Below are positions 35,555-46,584 of a stretch of 64,000 bases of DNA, one piece after another. The notes beneath the pieces are model-generated. The model ran no database searches and was not told where the DNA came from. It saw only the letters and a list, made by a program, of their open reading frames with translations. How positions within the stretch are numbered: position 1 is the stretch's first letter; each line of letters opens with the position of its first letter. Both the position numbers and the translations under genes were made by a program. Source of the DNA: Trichococcus shcherbakoviae (lineage in GTDB: Bacteria > Bacillota > Bacilli > Lactobacillales > Aerococcaceae); the NCBI RefSeq assembly GCF_963666195.1, contig NZ_OY762653.1, positions 2,778,501-2,842,500 of the forward strand, given 5' to 3'.

Positions 35555-35908
35555 ATGAGTCAATTACCATTGATTGAAGCAATTACACAAGGACAATTAC
35601 GTAGTGATATTCCTACATTCCGTCCTGGAGACACTGTTCGCGTCCACGCTCGCGTAGTCGAAGGAACAAGAGAACGTATCCAATTATTCGAGGGCGTAGT
35701 CATCAAACGTCGCGGATTCGGAATCAGCGAAACTTATACAGTACGTAAAATTTCCAACGGTATCGGTGTGGAACGTACATTCCCATTGCACACACCTCGT
35801 GTAGCTCAAATCGAAGTTGTTCGCTTCGGTAAAGTGCGTCGTGCAAAACTTTATTACTTGCGCGCATTACACGGAAAAGCTGCTCGTATCAGAGAAAAAC
35901 GTCGTTAA
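35555..35908 (+). CDS. rplS: 50S ribosomal protein L19
   Basis: L19 (117 residues) sits at the 30S-50S interface. The sequence [20 protein letters not shown] and the terminal [15 protein letters not shown] are family hallmarks. ATG 35555 has GGAAGGAG upstream; an in-frame codon at 35522 lies in the leader and is rejected. Codon use is biased as in rpsP. A terminator follows 19 bases after the stop. Confidence 0.97.
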   Translation: MSQLPLIEAITQGQLRSDIPTFRPGDTVRVHARVVEGTRERIQLFEGVVIKRRGFGISETYTVRKISNGIGVERTFPLHTPRVAQIEVVRFGKVRRAKLYYLRALHGKAARIREKRR

Positions 35909-35927
35909 TATTCCGCATGACATATGG

Positions 35928-35959
35928 AAAGGTCTGGACTTCGGTTCCGGACCTTTTTT
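35928..35959 (+). terminator. Terminator after rplS
   Basis: AAAGGTCTGGA (35928-35938) pairs with TCCGGACCTTT (35946-35956, one G-T pair), followed by TTT. Confidence 0.88.
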
Positions 35960-35994
35960 GTATATCGTGATAAGCGTAATTCTTGGGGAAAATG

Positions 35995-36003
35995 TGCTAT
36001 ACT
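35995..36003 (+). promoter_or_regulatory. Extended -10 promoter
   Basis: TGCTATACT (35995-36003) fits the extended -10 class; transcription would start near 36010, just before the small unknown gene. Confidence 0.55.
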
Positions 36004-36034
36004 AGTAGCACCATATATGAAAAGAGTGATAGTT

Positions 36035-36469
36035 TTGACGATATTAGCAGCGCTTGACCAAAAGTTCCAAGAAAAAGGCATGCCACTGAAAAGTCATCCC
36101 ATCCAAAATGGTCAGTATTTGTATCAGGGGAAATTCAATCTCGATAAAGAACATTCCTTGCCGTTCGGTGTAGTCATCGCGAAAGATGAGGCCGAAAGTG
36201 ATTTTCAGATCAGCTACAGAAAATTGGCTTACCTGAATAATTACGCTGATAAAGTGAACCTGTTGGAACTGATCAATGAATTGAACCAAACCAAGACTTT
36301 TTATTATACACTTTGCCTGGCGGGGGATGGCGAGATTTTCCTTCGGCTTTTGGGCCGCTCGACAACCGATGTCAAACCACTATATGAAATGCTCGTGATC
36401 GGATCGAATATCGCAAAGGTCATGACAGCAGAATTAAAAAGCAAATTTCCGTCGCTTGGGATCGAATGA
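36035..36469 (+). CDS. Conserved small protein of unknown function (YbjN-like?)
   Basis: I do not firmly recognise this protein of 144 residues. It has no signal peptide or membrane helix and alternates strands and helices (FGVVIAKDEAESDFQISYRK, then LINELNQTKTFYYTLCLAG), weakly like YbjN/type-III-chaperone folds. TTG 36035 is chosen because AAAGAGTGAT fits the ribosome site before it; the in-frame ATG at 36017 would be almost leaderless given the -10 box. It forms its own small unit between rplS and a Cof phosphatase. Confidence 0.6.
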   Translation: MTILAALDQKFQEKGMPLKSHPIQNGQYLYQGKFNLDKEHSLPFGVVIAKDEAESDFQISYRKLAYLNNYADKVNLLELINELNQTKTFYYTLCLAGDGEIFLRLLGRSTTDVKPLYEMLVIGSNIAKVMTAELKSKFPSLGIE

Positions 36470-36505
36470 GTATTCGTCTCTGACGCGGAAAACGCAGGAG
36501 GAACT

Positions 36506-37315
36506 ATGAAACAAAAACTAATCGCTTTAGATTTGGATGGAACCACACTCAACAATCAGTCGTTGTTGAGCGATCGGACCAAAAATGTGCTGGCAAGGTT
36601 GCAAAAGGATAACCATCTGGTCATGATCGCAACTGGCCGTCCCTACAGAAACAGCAAAGAATTTTATGAGACGCTCAAGATGACCACTCCATTGGTGAAC
36701 TTCAACGGTGCCTTATGCCATAATCCCACTGACAACAATTGGAGTAATTATTACCACAAGACGCTGAACAAAGATTTTGCGATGGATCTGATCGAACAAC
36801 GTGAAGAAATGGGAATCGATTTTATCTGCATAGAAGGCAAGAACAAGCTTTTCGCATCCACCGCAACGCTGCCGTCAAACGAATATTTCCCGAAAAATTT
36901 GTTGGCGACGCAAATCACTTCGAAGGATACGCTGTCGGAAAATCCTACTTCCATGAATGTGTTTTCGGACGAACGGAATTTGGAAGCCATCCGGGATCGG
37001 ATTTTGGCGCGTTATGGGAATTCCATCGAAATCCGGACGTGGGGTGGCACGATGCCCTGCCTTGAAATCGTCTCCGCCGGCGTCCAAAAAGCACTTGGCG
37101 TTGAAGTGGTCGCGAATAACTACGGCATCAAGCGGGAAGATATTCTTGCCTTCGGTGACGAGGACAATGATATGGAAATGATCCGCTATGCTGGTCATGG
37201 TGTCGTCATGCAGAATGGGATCACGGCATTAAAGAAGATTGCCGACGATGTAACGACGCATACGAATCATGATGACGGTTTGGCAATCTATCTGGAAAAA
37301 TATTTTTGCCTATAG
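36506..37315 (+). CDS. Cof-type HAD hydrolase
   Basis: A second HAD phosphatase of 269 residues. Motif I DLDGTTLNN holds the nucleophile, motif II ATGRPYRNS, and motif IV FGDEDNDMEMI; a C2 cap lies between. GGAGGAAC precedes the ATG. The esterase gene follows by 32 bases, probably cotranscribed. Substrate unknown; it is not a close duplicate of the 29482-30294 gene. Confidence 0.88.
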   Translation: MKQKLIALDLDGTTLNNQSLLSDRTKNVLARLQKDNHLVMIATGRPYRNSKEFYETLKMTTPLVNFNGALCHNPTDNNWSNYYHKTLNKDFAMDLIEQREEMGIDFICIEGKNKLFASTATLPSNEYFPKNLLATQITSKDTLSENPTSMNVFSDERNLEAIRDRILARYGNSIEIRTWGGTMPCLEIVSAGVQKALGVEVVANNYGIKREDILAFGDEDNDMEMIRYAGHGVVMQNGITALKKIADDVTTHTNHDDGLAIYLEKYFCL

Positions 37316-37347
37316 CAGCAGATCAGAGCTGAAAAAGAGGGATCCAA

Positions 37348-38106
37348 TTGATCGTAATCGAAAGAAAAATCATTCATAATATACCGATTCTGGAAATCGT
37401 TGAAGAAGCTAAGAAAAATGAGGCCATTCCGCTCGCATTCTTTTATCATGGCATCACGAACCAAAAAGAGCGAGGCCTGGAGCCCGGTTATGCGTTAGCC
37501 AGCAACGGTATGCGGGTGGTCATCCCCGATGCCTATCGCCATGGTGAACGCAAAGATGAAGCCTATGCTGGCGAACCGGCGGCAGAATTCTGGTCGGTCG
37601 TCCTGCAAAACATCAAAGAACTTCCCGATATTGTAGCGGTCTACGTTGAAGCGGGGTTGGCAAAAAGGGAAAAAGTCTCGGTCACAGGCCTTTCGATGGG
37701 AGGCATCACGGCCTGCATCGCCTTGACGCAATACCCTTGGATCCATTCGGCAGCCTGTCTGATGGGCAGCCCGGATCCGATCGGTTTGTCCCATTGGGCA
37801 TTGAAGTCCCGTTGGGTGGAGGGCCTACCGCCGATTGATGATGAGAAAGTCAATGCCTTGATGGCGCCATTTGAAAGCCTGAGCCTCAAAGAACATCCGG
37901 AAGCGCTCGTGGACACGCCGTTTTATATCTGGCATGGCACAGCCGATGAAAGTGTTCCATACCAACAGATGGCTCAGTTCGTCAGCTCAATCAGTGGGGA
38001 AGCTTTTGCGGATAATATTTGCTTCCGGTCAACAGAGGGGGCCGGGCATAAGGTTCCTTACGCTATTTTTGAGGAAATGGCTGCATTTTTGGGGAACGTA
38101 TATTAG
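37348..38106 (+). CDS. Alpha/beta hydrolase (YitV-like esterase)
   Basis: A cytosolic alpha/beta hydrolase of 252 residues resembling B. subtilis YitV. The nucleophile elbow is GLSMGG, the acidic residue is in HGTADESVPY and the histidine in GAGHKVPY; FYHGITNQKE forms the oxyanion region. The start is TTG with AAAAAGAGGGA upstream. It sits before a YitW-type gene, as yitV-yitW do in Bacillus, supporting the family call. Natural substrate unknown. Confidence 0.85.
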   Translation: MIVIERKIIHNIPILEIVEEAKKNEAIPLAFFYHGITNQKERGLEPGYALASNGMRVVIPDAYRHGERKDEAYAGEPAAEFWSVVLQNIKELPDIVAVYVEAGLAKREKVSVTGLSMGGITACIALTQYPWIHSAACLMGSPDPIGLSHWALKSRWVEGLPPIDDEKVNALMAPFESLSLKEHPEALVDTPFYIWHGTADESVPYQQMAQFVSSISGEAFADNICFRSTEGAGHKVPYAIFEEMAAFLGNVY

Positions 38107-38170
38107 CATTGAATTTCTATGCACAAACTGTTATCATCAAATTAATCCAGAAAGGGTAGAGGTGTATGCA

Positions 38171-38515
38171 ATGACTGAAGAGATAAATCCCCAATTTTCG
38201 CAAGAAGAATTGGAAAGCATAAAAGAACGCGTCTTGGCGGCGCTTGAGCAAGTGATAGATCCGGAATTAGGGATAGATATCGTCAATTTGGGTTTGATCT
38301 ATGAAGTGGAATTGGAACAGGATGGCTTCTGCCTGATCAAAATGACGCTCACAACGATGGGCTGCCCATTGGCGGATGTCATCACCGATGAAATTCATCG
38401 TGCGTTGAAAGCTGTTCCTGAAGTAACCGAAACGCAAGTGAAATTGGTATGGTATCCTGCCTGGACGACAGATAGAATGTCCCGCTATGCACGCATCGCG
38501 TTAGGAATCCGATGA
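38171..38515 (+). CDS. MIP18/DUF59 Fe-S assembly factor (YitW-like)
   Basis: A MIP18-family (DUF59, SufT/PaaD-like) protein of 114 residues that assists iron-sulfur cluster maturation. Motifs are DPELGIDIVNLGLIYEV and MTLTTMGCPLADVI, with the conserved cysteine, and VWYPAWTTDRMS. ATG 38171 is preceded by AGAGGTG. It follows the esterase by 64 bases and is ended by a terminator. Confidence 0.9.
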   Translation: MTEEINPQFSQEELESIKERVLAALEQVIDPELGIDIVNLGLIYEVELEQDGFCLIKMTLTTMGCPLADVITDEIHRALKAVPEVTETQVKLVWYPAWTTDRMSRYARIALGIR

Positions 38516-38517
38516 TG

Positions 38518-38559
38518 AAAAGAACAACAAAGGAAATCACCTTTGTTGTTCTTTTTTTT
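38518..38559 (+). terminator. Terminator after the YitW-like gene
   Basis: A perfect 16-base inverted repeat (38518-38533 and 38540-38555) with a six-base loop, followed by T. Confidence 0.92.
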
Positions 38560-38569
38560 CGCGTTATAA

Positions 38570-38586
38570 TTTGACCAATTCTGACC
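38570..38586 (+). promoter_or_regulatory. CtsR operator at clpB
   Basis: TTTGACC, three bases, TCTGACC: the tandem heptad layout of the CtsR box (reverse complement of two RGTCAAA heptads three bases apart), with one heptad mismatch. It overlaps the -35 box. Confidence 0.7.
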
Positions 38587-38599
38587 ATAGTCGTATACT
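38571..38599 (+). promoter_or_regulatory. Promoter for clpB
   Basis: TTGACC (38571-38576), 17 bases, TATACT (38594-38599), each 5/6 to consensus. Confidence 0.75.
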
Positions 38600-38645
38600 T
38601 GTCCTATAAAGCATGAATGCAGTAGAATTTCGAGGAGGTCCTAGC

Positions 38646-41267
38646 ATGGAAATGGAAAAAATGACGACAGCCCTGCAGCAGGCAATAGCAGAAGCGCAAC
38701 GTATCGCCATGGTGCGCAAGCACCAGACCATCGATGTCGCCCATCTGTGGAAAATATTTCTGCAGCCGGATAGTTTTGCGCGCAATTTTTATATCGATTC
38801 AGGGGTGGCGGTCGAGGCATTTGAATCGGCAGTTGACAAGGAACTGGATAAATCAGTGGTGATTGAGGGCACTTCCGTCCAGTATGGGCAAACATTCAGC
38901 CAAAATCTGTACAATCTCTTTCTGGAAGCAGACCGCAAGCGGTCGGAGTTGAAGGATGATTTCATCTCCACGGATACGGTGCTTTTGAGCTTGATGACAC
39001 TGAAAAATCATCCTTTGACCAAATTTCTGGGAAATCAAGGTCTTACGGAAAAAATGATCGCCGAAAAAATCAAGGATATGAGAGGGGGAGAACGCGTGAC
39101 TTCGCAAAATCAGGAAGATCAATATGAAGCGTTGGAAAAGTATGGCATAGACCTTGTGCAGGCAGTCAGGAGCGGAAAACAAGATCCGGTCATCGGCCGG
39201 GACGAAGAAATCAGGGATGTCATCCGCATTTTGTCGCGAAAAACAAAAAATAACCCGATCCTGATCGGTGAACCGGGCGTCGGCAAAACCGCCATCGTGG
39301 AAGGTTTGGCCCAACGGATCGTGAAAAAAGACGTGCCGGATAACCTGAAGGACAAAACGATCTTTTCATTGGATATGGGCTCTTTGATTGCGGGAGCCAA
39401 ATACCGCGGGGAATTCGAGGAACGCCTGAAAGCAGTATTGAAAGAAGTGAAGAAAAGCGACGGCCGCATCATCCTGTTCATTGATGAGATCCATACGATC
39501 GTCGGGGCTGGGAAAACCGAGGGGAGTATGGATGCCGGCAATCTGCTGAAACCTATGCTGGCCAGAGGTGAATTGCATTGTATCGGAGCGACCACTCTGG
39601 ATGAATACCGCCAAAATCTGGAGAAGGACAAGGCCTTGGAGCGGAGATTCCAGAAGGTATTGGTGAAAGAACCCACAGTTGCCGACACAATCAGCATCTT
39701 GAGGGGATTGAAGGAACGGTATGAAATCCACCACAGCGTCAATATCCATGATAATGCCCTCGTTGCGGCCGCGACCTTATCCGATCGCTACATCACTGAC
39801 CGGTTTCTGCCGGATAAGGCAATCGATCTTGTCGATGAGGCATGCGCAAACATAAAAGTGGAAATGAATTCGATGCCCACCGAATTGGATCAAGTGAGCC
39901 GCAAACTGATGCAACTCGAGATCGAAGAGGCAGCCCTGAAGAAGGAATCCGACGATCAGAGCAAGAAAAGATTGGCGACTCTGCAAGTCGAGTTGGCCGA
40001 TCTGCGCGAAGAATCAAATGAATTGCGCATGAAATGGGGCAATGAAAAGGAAGAGGTCGAAAAGCTGCGTGCCAAACGGGAGGACCTGGAGGACGCGCGC
40101 AGACAGTTGGAGGATGCGGAAGCCGACTATGACCTGGAACGGGCGGCAGTTTTGCGCCACGGCAGTATCCCGCAGATGGAAAAGGAATTGGCGGCTCTCG
40201 AAAAGGAGAATGCAGCCCGGAGAGGTAAAGAAGGCAACCTTGTCCAGGAATCGGTCACCGAAAACGAAATCGCAACAGTTGTGGGACGGATGACCGGCAT
40301 CCCGGTTACGAAGCTGGTTGAGGGTGAAAGGGACAAACTCCTGAAATTGGAGGAAACGTTGCATAAGCGGGTCATCGGGCAAGAGGAAGCAGTGGAGAGC
40401 GTCACGAATGCCGTTCTGCGCTCGCGTGCCGGCTTGCAGTCGCCTAACCGTCCAATCGGGTCTTTCCTGTTCCTGGGGCCTACTGGAGTCGGGAAAACGG
40501 AATTGGCGAAAGCCTTGGCGGAAAATCTGTTCGACTCAGATGAACATATGGTCCGACTCGATATGAGCGAATACATGGAAAAATTTTCAGTTTCCCGGCT
40601 CATCGGGGCACCCCCTGGCTATGTCGGTTACGAAGAAGGCGGTCAGTTGACGGAAGCGGTCCGCCGAAGCCCTTATACGATCATTCTCTTGGATGAAATC
40701 GAGAAGGCGCACCCGGATGTCTTCAACATTCTGTTGCAAGTATTGGATGATGGCCGTTTGACCGATTCGAAAGGGCGCGTGGTCGATTTCAAAAACACTG
40801 TCTTGATCATGACCAGCAACATCGGGTCTCAGCTCCTGCTGGAAGGTGTCCAATCCGATGGAACCATCCCGGAAGAGGTGGCCAATGAGGTCATGAAGGT
40901 ATTGAAAGGGTCGTTCAAGCCTGAATTTTTGAACAGGATCGACGATACCATCCTCTTTACGCCATTAAGCAAAGCGGATGTCAAAAAGATCATCGTCAAA
41001 ATGGTCAAGGAACTATCCAATCGGCTGGCGGACAAACAGATCCAGCTCGCCGTTTCTGATGAGGTTGCAGCCTGGATAGCGGATAATGCTTACGATCCGA
41101 TTTACGGCGCTCGGCCGCTCAGAAGATTCATCTCAGCTGAGATCGAGAATCCATTGGCACGCGCCATCATAAAGGGCGATATCCATGAGAATCAGTCGGT
41201 GACGGTGACTTTGGTTGGGAATCAAGTTGGATTCCAGACCGTCGATCTTGCTGAATTTCAACAATAA
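38646..41267 (+). CDS. clpB: ATP-dependent disaggregase ClpB
   Basis: ClpB (873 residues) is a hexameric AAA+ chaperone that pulls proteins out of aggregates with DnaK. An N domain (about 1-145), first AAA+ module with Walker A GEPGVGKT near 208-215, a coiled-coil middle domain (about 400-520), and a second AAA+ module with GPTGVGKT near 610. It lacks the ClpP-binding loop expected of ClpC/E/X. ATG 38646 follows GAGGAGG; an in-frame ATG at 38613 is too close to the predicted transcript start. Confidence 0.95.
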   Translation: MEMEKMTTALQQAIAEAQRIAMVRKHQTIDVAHLWKIFLQPDSFARNFYIDSGVAVEAFESAVDKELDKSVVIEGTSVQYGQTFSQNLYNLFLEADRKRSELKDDFISTDTVLLSLMTLKNHPLTKFLGNQGLTEKMIAEKIKDMRGGERVTSQNQEDQYEALEKYGIDLVQAVRSGKQDPVIGRDEEIRDVIRILSRKTKNNPILIGEPGVGKTAIVEGLAQRIVKKDVPDNLKDKTIFSLDMGSLIAGAKYRGEFEERLKAVLKEVKKSDGRIILFIDEIHTIVGAGKTEGSMDAGNLLKPMLARGELHCIGATTLDEYRQNLEKDKALERRFQKVLVKEPTVADTISILRGLKERYEIHHSVNIHDNALVAAATLSDRYITDRFLPDKAIDLVDEACANIKVEMNSMPTELDQVSRKLMQLEIEEAALKKESDDQSKKRLATLQVELADLREESNELRMKWGNEKEEVEKLRAKREDLEDARRQLEDAEADYDLERAAVLRHGSIPQMEKELAALEKENAARRGKEGNLVQESVTENEIATVVGRMTGIPVTKLVEGERDKLLKLEETLHKRVIGQEEAVESVTNAVLRSRAGLQSPNRPIGSFLFLGPTGVGKTELAKALAENLFDSDEHMVRLDMSEYMEKFSVSRLIGAPPGYVGYEEGGQLTEAVRRSPYTIILLDEIEKAHPDVFNILLQVLDDGRLTDSKGRVVDFKNTVLIMTSNIGSQLLLEGVQSDGTIPEEVANEVMKVLKGSFKPEFLNRIDDTILFTPLSKADVKKIIVKMVKELSNRLADKQIQLAVSDEVAAWIADNAYDPIYGARPLRRFISAEIENPLARAIIKGDIHENQSVTVTLVGNQVGFQTVDLAEFQQ

Positions 41268-41286
41268 TTTGACAAGTCATTTAGCA

Positions 41287-41325
41287 AAGAGGAAGTCCTG
41301 AAAGGGATTTCCTTTTGTTATTTTT
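41287..41325 (+). terminator. Probable terminator after clpB
   Basis: An imperfect hairpin, AAAGAGGAAGTCC with GGGATTTCCTTT, is followed by TGTTATTTTTG. Confidence 0.55.
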
Positions 41326-41426
41326 GTATTTGCGGTAAAATGATAATATAAATTTTCTTATCTTTATCTTCAAGGATATGACTGTTTATTGTTGCTATCG
41401 GAACGAAGCCGAAGGAGGCGTTCATC

Positions 41427-42029
41427 TTGCTGTTTTTGGTTATCGGATTTCTGTGTCTGGTTTTTATGTTGTTCACTTCGAAGTATTATCTCTTCGGAGC
41501 TGCGGCCGTCCTGAGTTTTTTGTTGTATTTCCTGTATTTCGGGAGCGGGAACTGGCTGACTTTGCTACTGTTCCTGTTCGGAATAATGTTGTTGATTGTT
41601 GAATTGTTCATACCTGATTTCGGGCTGGTGGGGATCGCGGGTTTCCTGATGGTCGCAGCCGGCCTGTTTTTGAACAATGAACGCATTTTGGAAAGTGTGC
41701 TGGATGTCAGTTTAGCAATCATCATTTCCGGTGTGGCGACGTCAGTGCTGTTGAAAAAAGGTTATAAATTCTTGCCGGACCGCAGCAAATTGATTTTGGA
41801 CACTTCCCTGAATCGGGAGCGCGGGTATTCGTCCAGCAAAGACTATTCCGAATTCTTGGGAATGATAGGCACAGCCACGACGACGCTGCGGCCGGCCGGG
41901 AAAGTCGCTATCGGAGGTGTGGTGCTCGACGTAGTCAGTGATGGGAAGATCATATTTGAAGGAAAGCAGATTCAGGTTATCCAGGTTGAAGGGGTCAAAA
42001 TTACAGTCAAGGAGTTGGATGGAGAATGA
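41427..42029 (+). CDS. NfeD family membrane protein
   Basis: An integral membrane protein of 200 residues with about four N-terminal helices (1-105, including [16 protein letters not shown]) and a C-terminal soluble OB-fold domain (about 135-200, [20 protein letters not shown]). NfeD proteins work with flotillin/stomatin partners in membrane organisation; the protease domain of long NfeD forms is absent. The start is TTG with GAAGGAGG upstream. Its stop overlaps the floA ATG by four bases, giving direct coupling. A weak TATAAA near 41347 may be the promoter. Confidence 0.88.
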   Translation: MLFLVIGFLCLVFMLFTSKYYLFGAAAVLSFLLYFLYFGSGNWLTLLLFLFGIMLLIVELFIPDFGLVGIAGFLMVAAGLFLNNERILESVLDVSLAIIISGVATSVLLKKGYKFLPDRSKLILDTSLNRERGYSSSKDYSEFLGMIGTATTTLRPAGKVAIGGVVLDVVSDGKIIFEGKQIQVIQVEGVKITVKELDGE

Positions 42030-43012
42030 CAGAAGGATTGATAGGACTCATCTTTATTGCATTGTTTGTCGTACTGTTTTTATCTTTATTTTTCCGTTTT
42101 GTGCCGGTTGGTCTATGGATCACGGCTTACTTTTCGGGAGTGAAAGTCAAAATTTCAAATCTGGTCGGCATGCGCTTGCGCCGGGTAATACCTTCTATGA
42201 TCGTGCAACCGATGATAAAAGCCACAAAAGCGGGACTGATAATTGATATAAATGAATTGGAGGCACATCATCTTGCTGGCGGAGATGTCAATATGGTCAT
42301 CGATGCGCTGATTGCAGCGCAGCGTGCCGATATCGATTTAGGTTTTGAAAAAGCGGCTGCCATCGATTTGGCCGGTCGTAATGTATTGGAAGCAGTGAAA
42401 ATGAGCGTTAACCCAAAAGTCATCGAAACACCGATCATCGCGGGTGTCGCCATGAACGGGATAGAAGTGAAAGCCAAAGCAAAAGTAACGGTACGTGCCA
42501 ACATTGAACGATTGGTCGGTGGTGCTGGCGAAGAAACGATCATCGCCCGTGTCGGCGAGGGGATCGTCACTACCGTCGGCTCTGCAAAGATGCACACTTC
42601 CGTACTGGAGAATCCGGACTCCATTTCCCAAACGATCCTGAAAAAAGGTCTGGACTCGGGTACCGCCTTTGAGATACTGTCCATCGATATCGCCGATGTT
42701 GACGTCGGCCGTAACGTGGGCGCAAAACTGCAGGCGGAGCAAGCGGAGGCAGACAAGCGTGTAGCCCAAGCAAAAGCGGAAGAACGCCGTGCTTTTGCGG
42801 TCGCAGAAGAACAGGAAATGATTGCTGAAGTGCAAAGGATGCGGGCGAAAGTGGTCGAAGCCGAAGCTGAGGTGCCGTTGGCGTTGGCTGAAGCACTGCG
42901 CAACGGAAACATAGGCGTGATGGATTATTATAAAATGAAAAATATTATAGCGGATACTGAAATGAGGAGCAGCATTTCAGAGTTTCCGGCAGATAGAAGC
43001 GAACCGGAATGA
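42026..43012 (+). CDS. floA: Flotillin-like protein FloA
   Basis: FloA (328 residues, YqfA type) is an SPFH-family scaffold of functional membrane microdomains. An N-terminal membrane hairpin (about 5-30) precedes the SPFH domain; a coiled-coil region rich in Ala/Glu/Lys (about 230-290, [20 protein letters not shown]) drives oligomerisation. Length matches the family. It is coupled by four-base overlaps to nfeD upstream and to an unknown gene downstream. Confidence 0.95.
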   Translation: MTEGLIGLIFIALFVVLFLSLFFRFVPVGLWITAYFSGVKVKISNLVGMRLRRVIPSMIVQPMIKATKAGLIIDINELEAHHLAGGDVNMVIDALIAAQRADIDLGFEKAAAIDLAGRNVLEAVKMSVNPKVIETPIIAGVAMNGIEVKAKAKVTVRANIERLVGGAGEETIIARVGEGIVTTVGSAKMHTSVLENPDSISQTILKKGLDSGTAFEILSIDIADVDVGRNVGAKLQAEQAEADKRVAQAKAEERRAFAVAEEQEMIAEVQRMRAKVVEAEAEVPLALAEALRNGNIGVMDYYKMKNIIADTEMRSSISEFPADRSEPE

Positions 43013-43662
43013 CTAGCCTAACCTTTCTTTTACCGATCCTGTTGCCGATCCTATTCCTAGTGTTCTTTCTCTCTGTGCTCATCTCGATAGTCAAACGGAT
43101 AAACCGGCTAGCTGAGAACGCCAGACTTCGAGCGGGTACATCCCAAGCAGCTGCCATGCAGCAGACAGTTCGCCAGTCGTTTGATGGTGCCGGAAATGAG
43201 AATGCGAAGCAACTGATCAAAAAACTGGCTACATTGAAGCCTGAGCAGGTCTATGGCTTTTTCCAGGAGCGTCTGCCCGAAAAATATCTGCGGGAAGTCA
43301 GCCGGATTTTGGCCAACCGAAATTGGCGAAGGGAAATCCTGATTTTCGTTAACCGCGAAAATCTGTGGCAGCTGCTGTTGCGGGCGAATACGCCAAAAAC
43401 AGGCAGCGACCAAAATGACACGGAAACTGCGTATGAAACCGCTGAAGTACAAGAGTTTACGGATTATAATATGGACCCTGCCGTGGGGTTGGCTGATGAC
43501 TTCACCGTCTTTTCTGAAGACAAGAAGGAATTGAAGACCGCTAAAAGAATGGAGAAATCCACCATTCAGAACAAGAAAAAATATTCCGGCAATCAAAAAG
43601 CATTGATGCGAGCCGTCATTGCCAAAGAAATACTCGATAGGCCGGACTTTGACCGCAAATAG
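43009..43662 (+). CDS. Unknown membrane-anchored protein of the nfeD-floA operon
   Basis: I do not recognise this protein of 217 residues. A single hydrophobic N-terminal helix (about 4-29) is followed by a basic stretch, a helical region (about 60-125 with [19 protein letters not shown] and [19 protein letters not shown]), an acidic Thr/Glu segment, and a lysine-rich C-terminus. It would sit in the membrane with most of its mass in the cytoplasm. The ATG overlaps the floA stop by four bases, so its expression is tied to floA, hinting at a role with the flotillin scaffold. Confidence 0.75.
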   Translation: MTSLTFLLPILLPILFLVFFLSVLISIVKRINRLAENARLRAGTSQAAAMQQTVRQSFDGAGNENAKQLIKKLATLKPEQVYGFFQERLPEKYLREVSRILANRNWRREILIFVNRENLWQLLLRANTPKTGSDQNDTETAYETAEVQEFTDYNMDPAVGLADDFTVFSEDKKELKTAKRMEKSTIQNKKKYSGNQKALMRAVIAKEILDRPDFDRK

Positions 43663-43683
43663 GACATTGAAGGAGACAGATGG

Positions 43684-44439
43684 ATGGCAAGAGAGATTGG
43701 ATTGAACACTTTAGCGTACATGCATAGATTTGCGGACAGTAAAGTGGAACAAAAAGAAATATTGCAGGAAATCAAGGGAATGGGTTTCCCGATTGTGGAA
43801 GTCAGAAGAGAGTACATCCTGTCCGGCAAAACGGAAATGAAGGAAATAGCTCAGCGAGCCTCGGCGTCTGGCTTGAAGGTGTTCTATTCCGTCCCGACGG
43901 AACTCTTTACAGCAGGCGTGTTGAATGCACAAATGGGCAACTATTTTGAGGAGGCCTCGCTACTGGGCGCGGTCCAGCTGAAAGTGACGTTAGGGGAATT
44001 CCGAGGATTCACAGCCAAGCTGACTGAAGAAGTACGGCAATTGTTGACTGCCTATCCCATCCGTTTGACGATAGAGAATGATCAGAGCGCAGAGAAGGGC
44101 AGCCCGGCTGTCCTGATGGGTTTCATTGCTGAAGCCCGTAAAGCCTCATTGGACATCGGACTGACTTTTGACACGGGCAATTTCATTTACATCGACAGCG
44201 ATCCTTTCGTTGCAGCTAAGGAAATGCGCGATGTCGTAAGCTACATCCATATCAAAAACGTTGCCGTTACGGAGAACGGAATTACGTTATCCGGCCTGGA
44301 ATCCGGGTTGGTGGATATGCGCCGTCTTTTGTCGTTGTTCCCGGACTCAGTGCCGGCCAGCATCGAATATCCATGCGGAGTCGGCGATGAAGCGACAAAA
44401 ACCATCATCGCTGATTACAAAAAGATCCGATCCTGGTGA
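43684..44439 (+). CDS. Sugar phosphate isomerase/epimerase family protein
   Basis: A TIM-barrel protein of 251 residues of the xylose-isomerase-like/AP-endonuclease-2 superfamily. Likely metal ligands appear as E in LTIENDQ, D in LTFDTGN, H in YIHIKN and E in SIEYPCG. AAGGAGAC precedes the ATG, 21 bases after the unknown membrane protein, so it may belong to the nfeD-floA operon. Substrate unknown; deoxyribonuclease activity is not indicated. Confidence 0.82.
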   Translation: MAREIGLNTLAYMHRFADSKVEQKEILQEIKGMGFPIVEVRREYILSGKTEMKEIAQRASASGLKVFYSVPTELFTAGVLNAQMGNYFEEASLLGAVQLKVTLGEFRGFTAKLTEEVRQLLTAYPIRLTIENDQSAEKGSPAVLMGFIAEARKASLDIGLTFDTGNFIYIDSDPFVAAKEMRDVVSYIHIKNVAVTENGITLSGLESGLVDMRRLLSLFPDSVPASIEYPCGVGDEATKTIIADYKKIRSW

Positions 44440-44471
44440 TCGGTCCTTTGCCGATATCATTACGAATCAGG

Positions 44472-44506
44472 AATGCAATCCTTATTATCGGGATTGCATT
44501 TTTTTA
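44472..44506 (+). terminator. Terminator of the nfeD-floA operon
   Basis: AATGCAATCC (44472-44481) pairs with GGATTGCATT (44491-44500), followed by TTTTT. Confidence 0.85.
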
Positions 44507-44537
44507 ATAGCGAATACAAGAAAATAGTGTGCGACTG

Positions 44538-44546
44538 TGGTATACT
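44538..44546 (+). promoter_or_regulatory. Extended -10 promoter for tgt
   Basis: TGGTATACT (44538-44546) fits the extended -10 class, about 35 bases before the chosen tgt start. Confidence 0.5.
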
Positions 44547-44548
44547 GA

Positions 44549-45727
<1,179 letters not shown>

Positions 45728-45804
45728 GTTTTGGGTAGTAGTCTATCTTAAAGTTTGGTAAAGTGGATTATAGATAAAAATAATACACAGATGGAGGAAA
45801 ATGT

Positions 45805-46152
45805 ATGGATACAGTAATCATGATTGCCTTTTATGGGGTGTTGTTCGGCGTAATGTATTTCATCCTGATCAGACCACAAAAGAAACAAGCGAAAAAAACG
45901 CAAGATATGCTGAGTCAAATCAAGCCAGGGGATAAAGTGGTGACCATCGGCGGCCTGCACGGAATTGTCGAAGAAGTCAATTCCGCTGATAACACAGTTG
46001 TATTGGATTGCGAAGGGATCTTCTTGACTTTTGAAAAACGCTCTATTTCACGTATTTCAAAGGTTGCCACAATCACAACTGATGATGCGATTGTCGAAGA
46101 TTATTCAGCAACCGAATCAGAGCAAGAACAAGAGAACAAAAGCGAAGAGTAA
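45805..46152 (+). CDS. yajC: Preprotein translocase accessory subunit YajC
   Basis: YajC (115 residues) associates with SecDF and the Sec channel. One N-terminal transmembrane helix (about 3-22) is followed by the signature IRPQKKQAKKTQDML and a small cytoplasmic domain (GDKVVTIGGLHGIV), then an acidic tail. ATGGAGG precedes the ATG. It lies 77 bases after tgt; no clear terminator separates them. Confidence 0.93.
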   Translation: MDTVIMIAFYGVLFGVMYFILIRPQKKQAKKTQDMLSQIKPGDKVVTIGGLHGIVEEVNSADNTVVLDCEGIFLTFEKRSISRISKVATITTDDAIVEDYSATESEQEQENKSEE

Positions 46153-46186
46153 AGCGATTTGATTCATCGGAAAGGAGGGACGGCGA

Positions 46187-46468
46187 TTGTCGAATATATC
46201 AGAGAAACAATATGATCAATTGAAGCCTTGGTTCAAACTAAAAGCAACTGAGTTCAATCAACTGGGCTACGATAACATCCAAGTCGACGATATCTATCGC
46301 TATTTCAAGGAATTTTCTTGGAAGCATACTGTCCCTCCGCATTATTACCAACAGATCCGGGATATCATGAAGACGACGGTAAACCACTATTTCGACTTTG
46401 TTGCTTTGGAAGCGCAAGTCTACAAGGTCTCTTCATTGGATGAAATCAATTTTGATGACTTCCTGTAA
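46187..46468 (+). CDS. ComN-like post-transcriptional regulator
   Basis: This acidic helical protein of 93 residues matches the small post-transcriptional regulator family that includes B. subtilis ComN, which controls comE mRNA. The conserved part is LKPWFKLKATEFNQLGYDNI with VDDIYRYFKEFSWK. The start is TTG with AAAGGAGGG upstream. It follows yajC by 34 bases, a neighbourhood also seen in other Firmicutes. Targets here are unknown. Confidence 0.75.
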   Translation: MSNISEKQYDQLKPWFKLKATEFNQLGYDNIQVDDIYRYFKEFSWKHTVPPHYYQQIRDIMKTTVNHYFDFVALEAQVYKVSSLDEINFDDFL

Positions 46469-46480
46469 ATAGTTACACGC

Positions 46481-46516
46481 AAAAAGCGCAATACTTCAGA
46501 GTATTGCGCTTTTTTT
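46481..46516 (+). terminator. Terminator after the ComN-like gene
   Basis: AGCGCAATACT (46485-46495) pairs with AGTATTGCGCT (46500-46510), followed by TTTTTT; flanking A run on the left. Confidence 0.93.
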
Positions 46517-46584
46517 GCAGCTGACTTTATGACATTCATTATTGATCTTGATTCATTGATAGAAGTTAAATACTAACGTACGAT

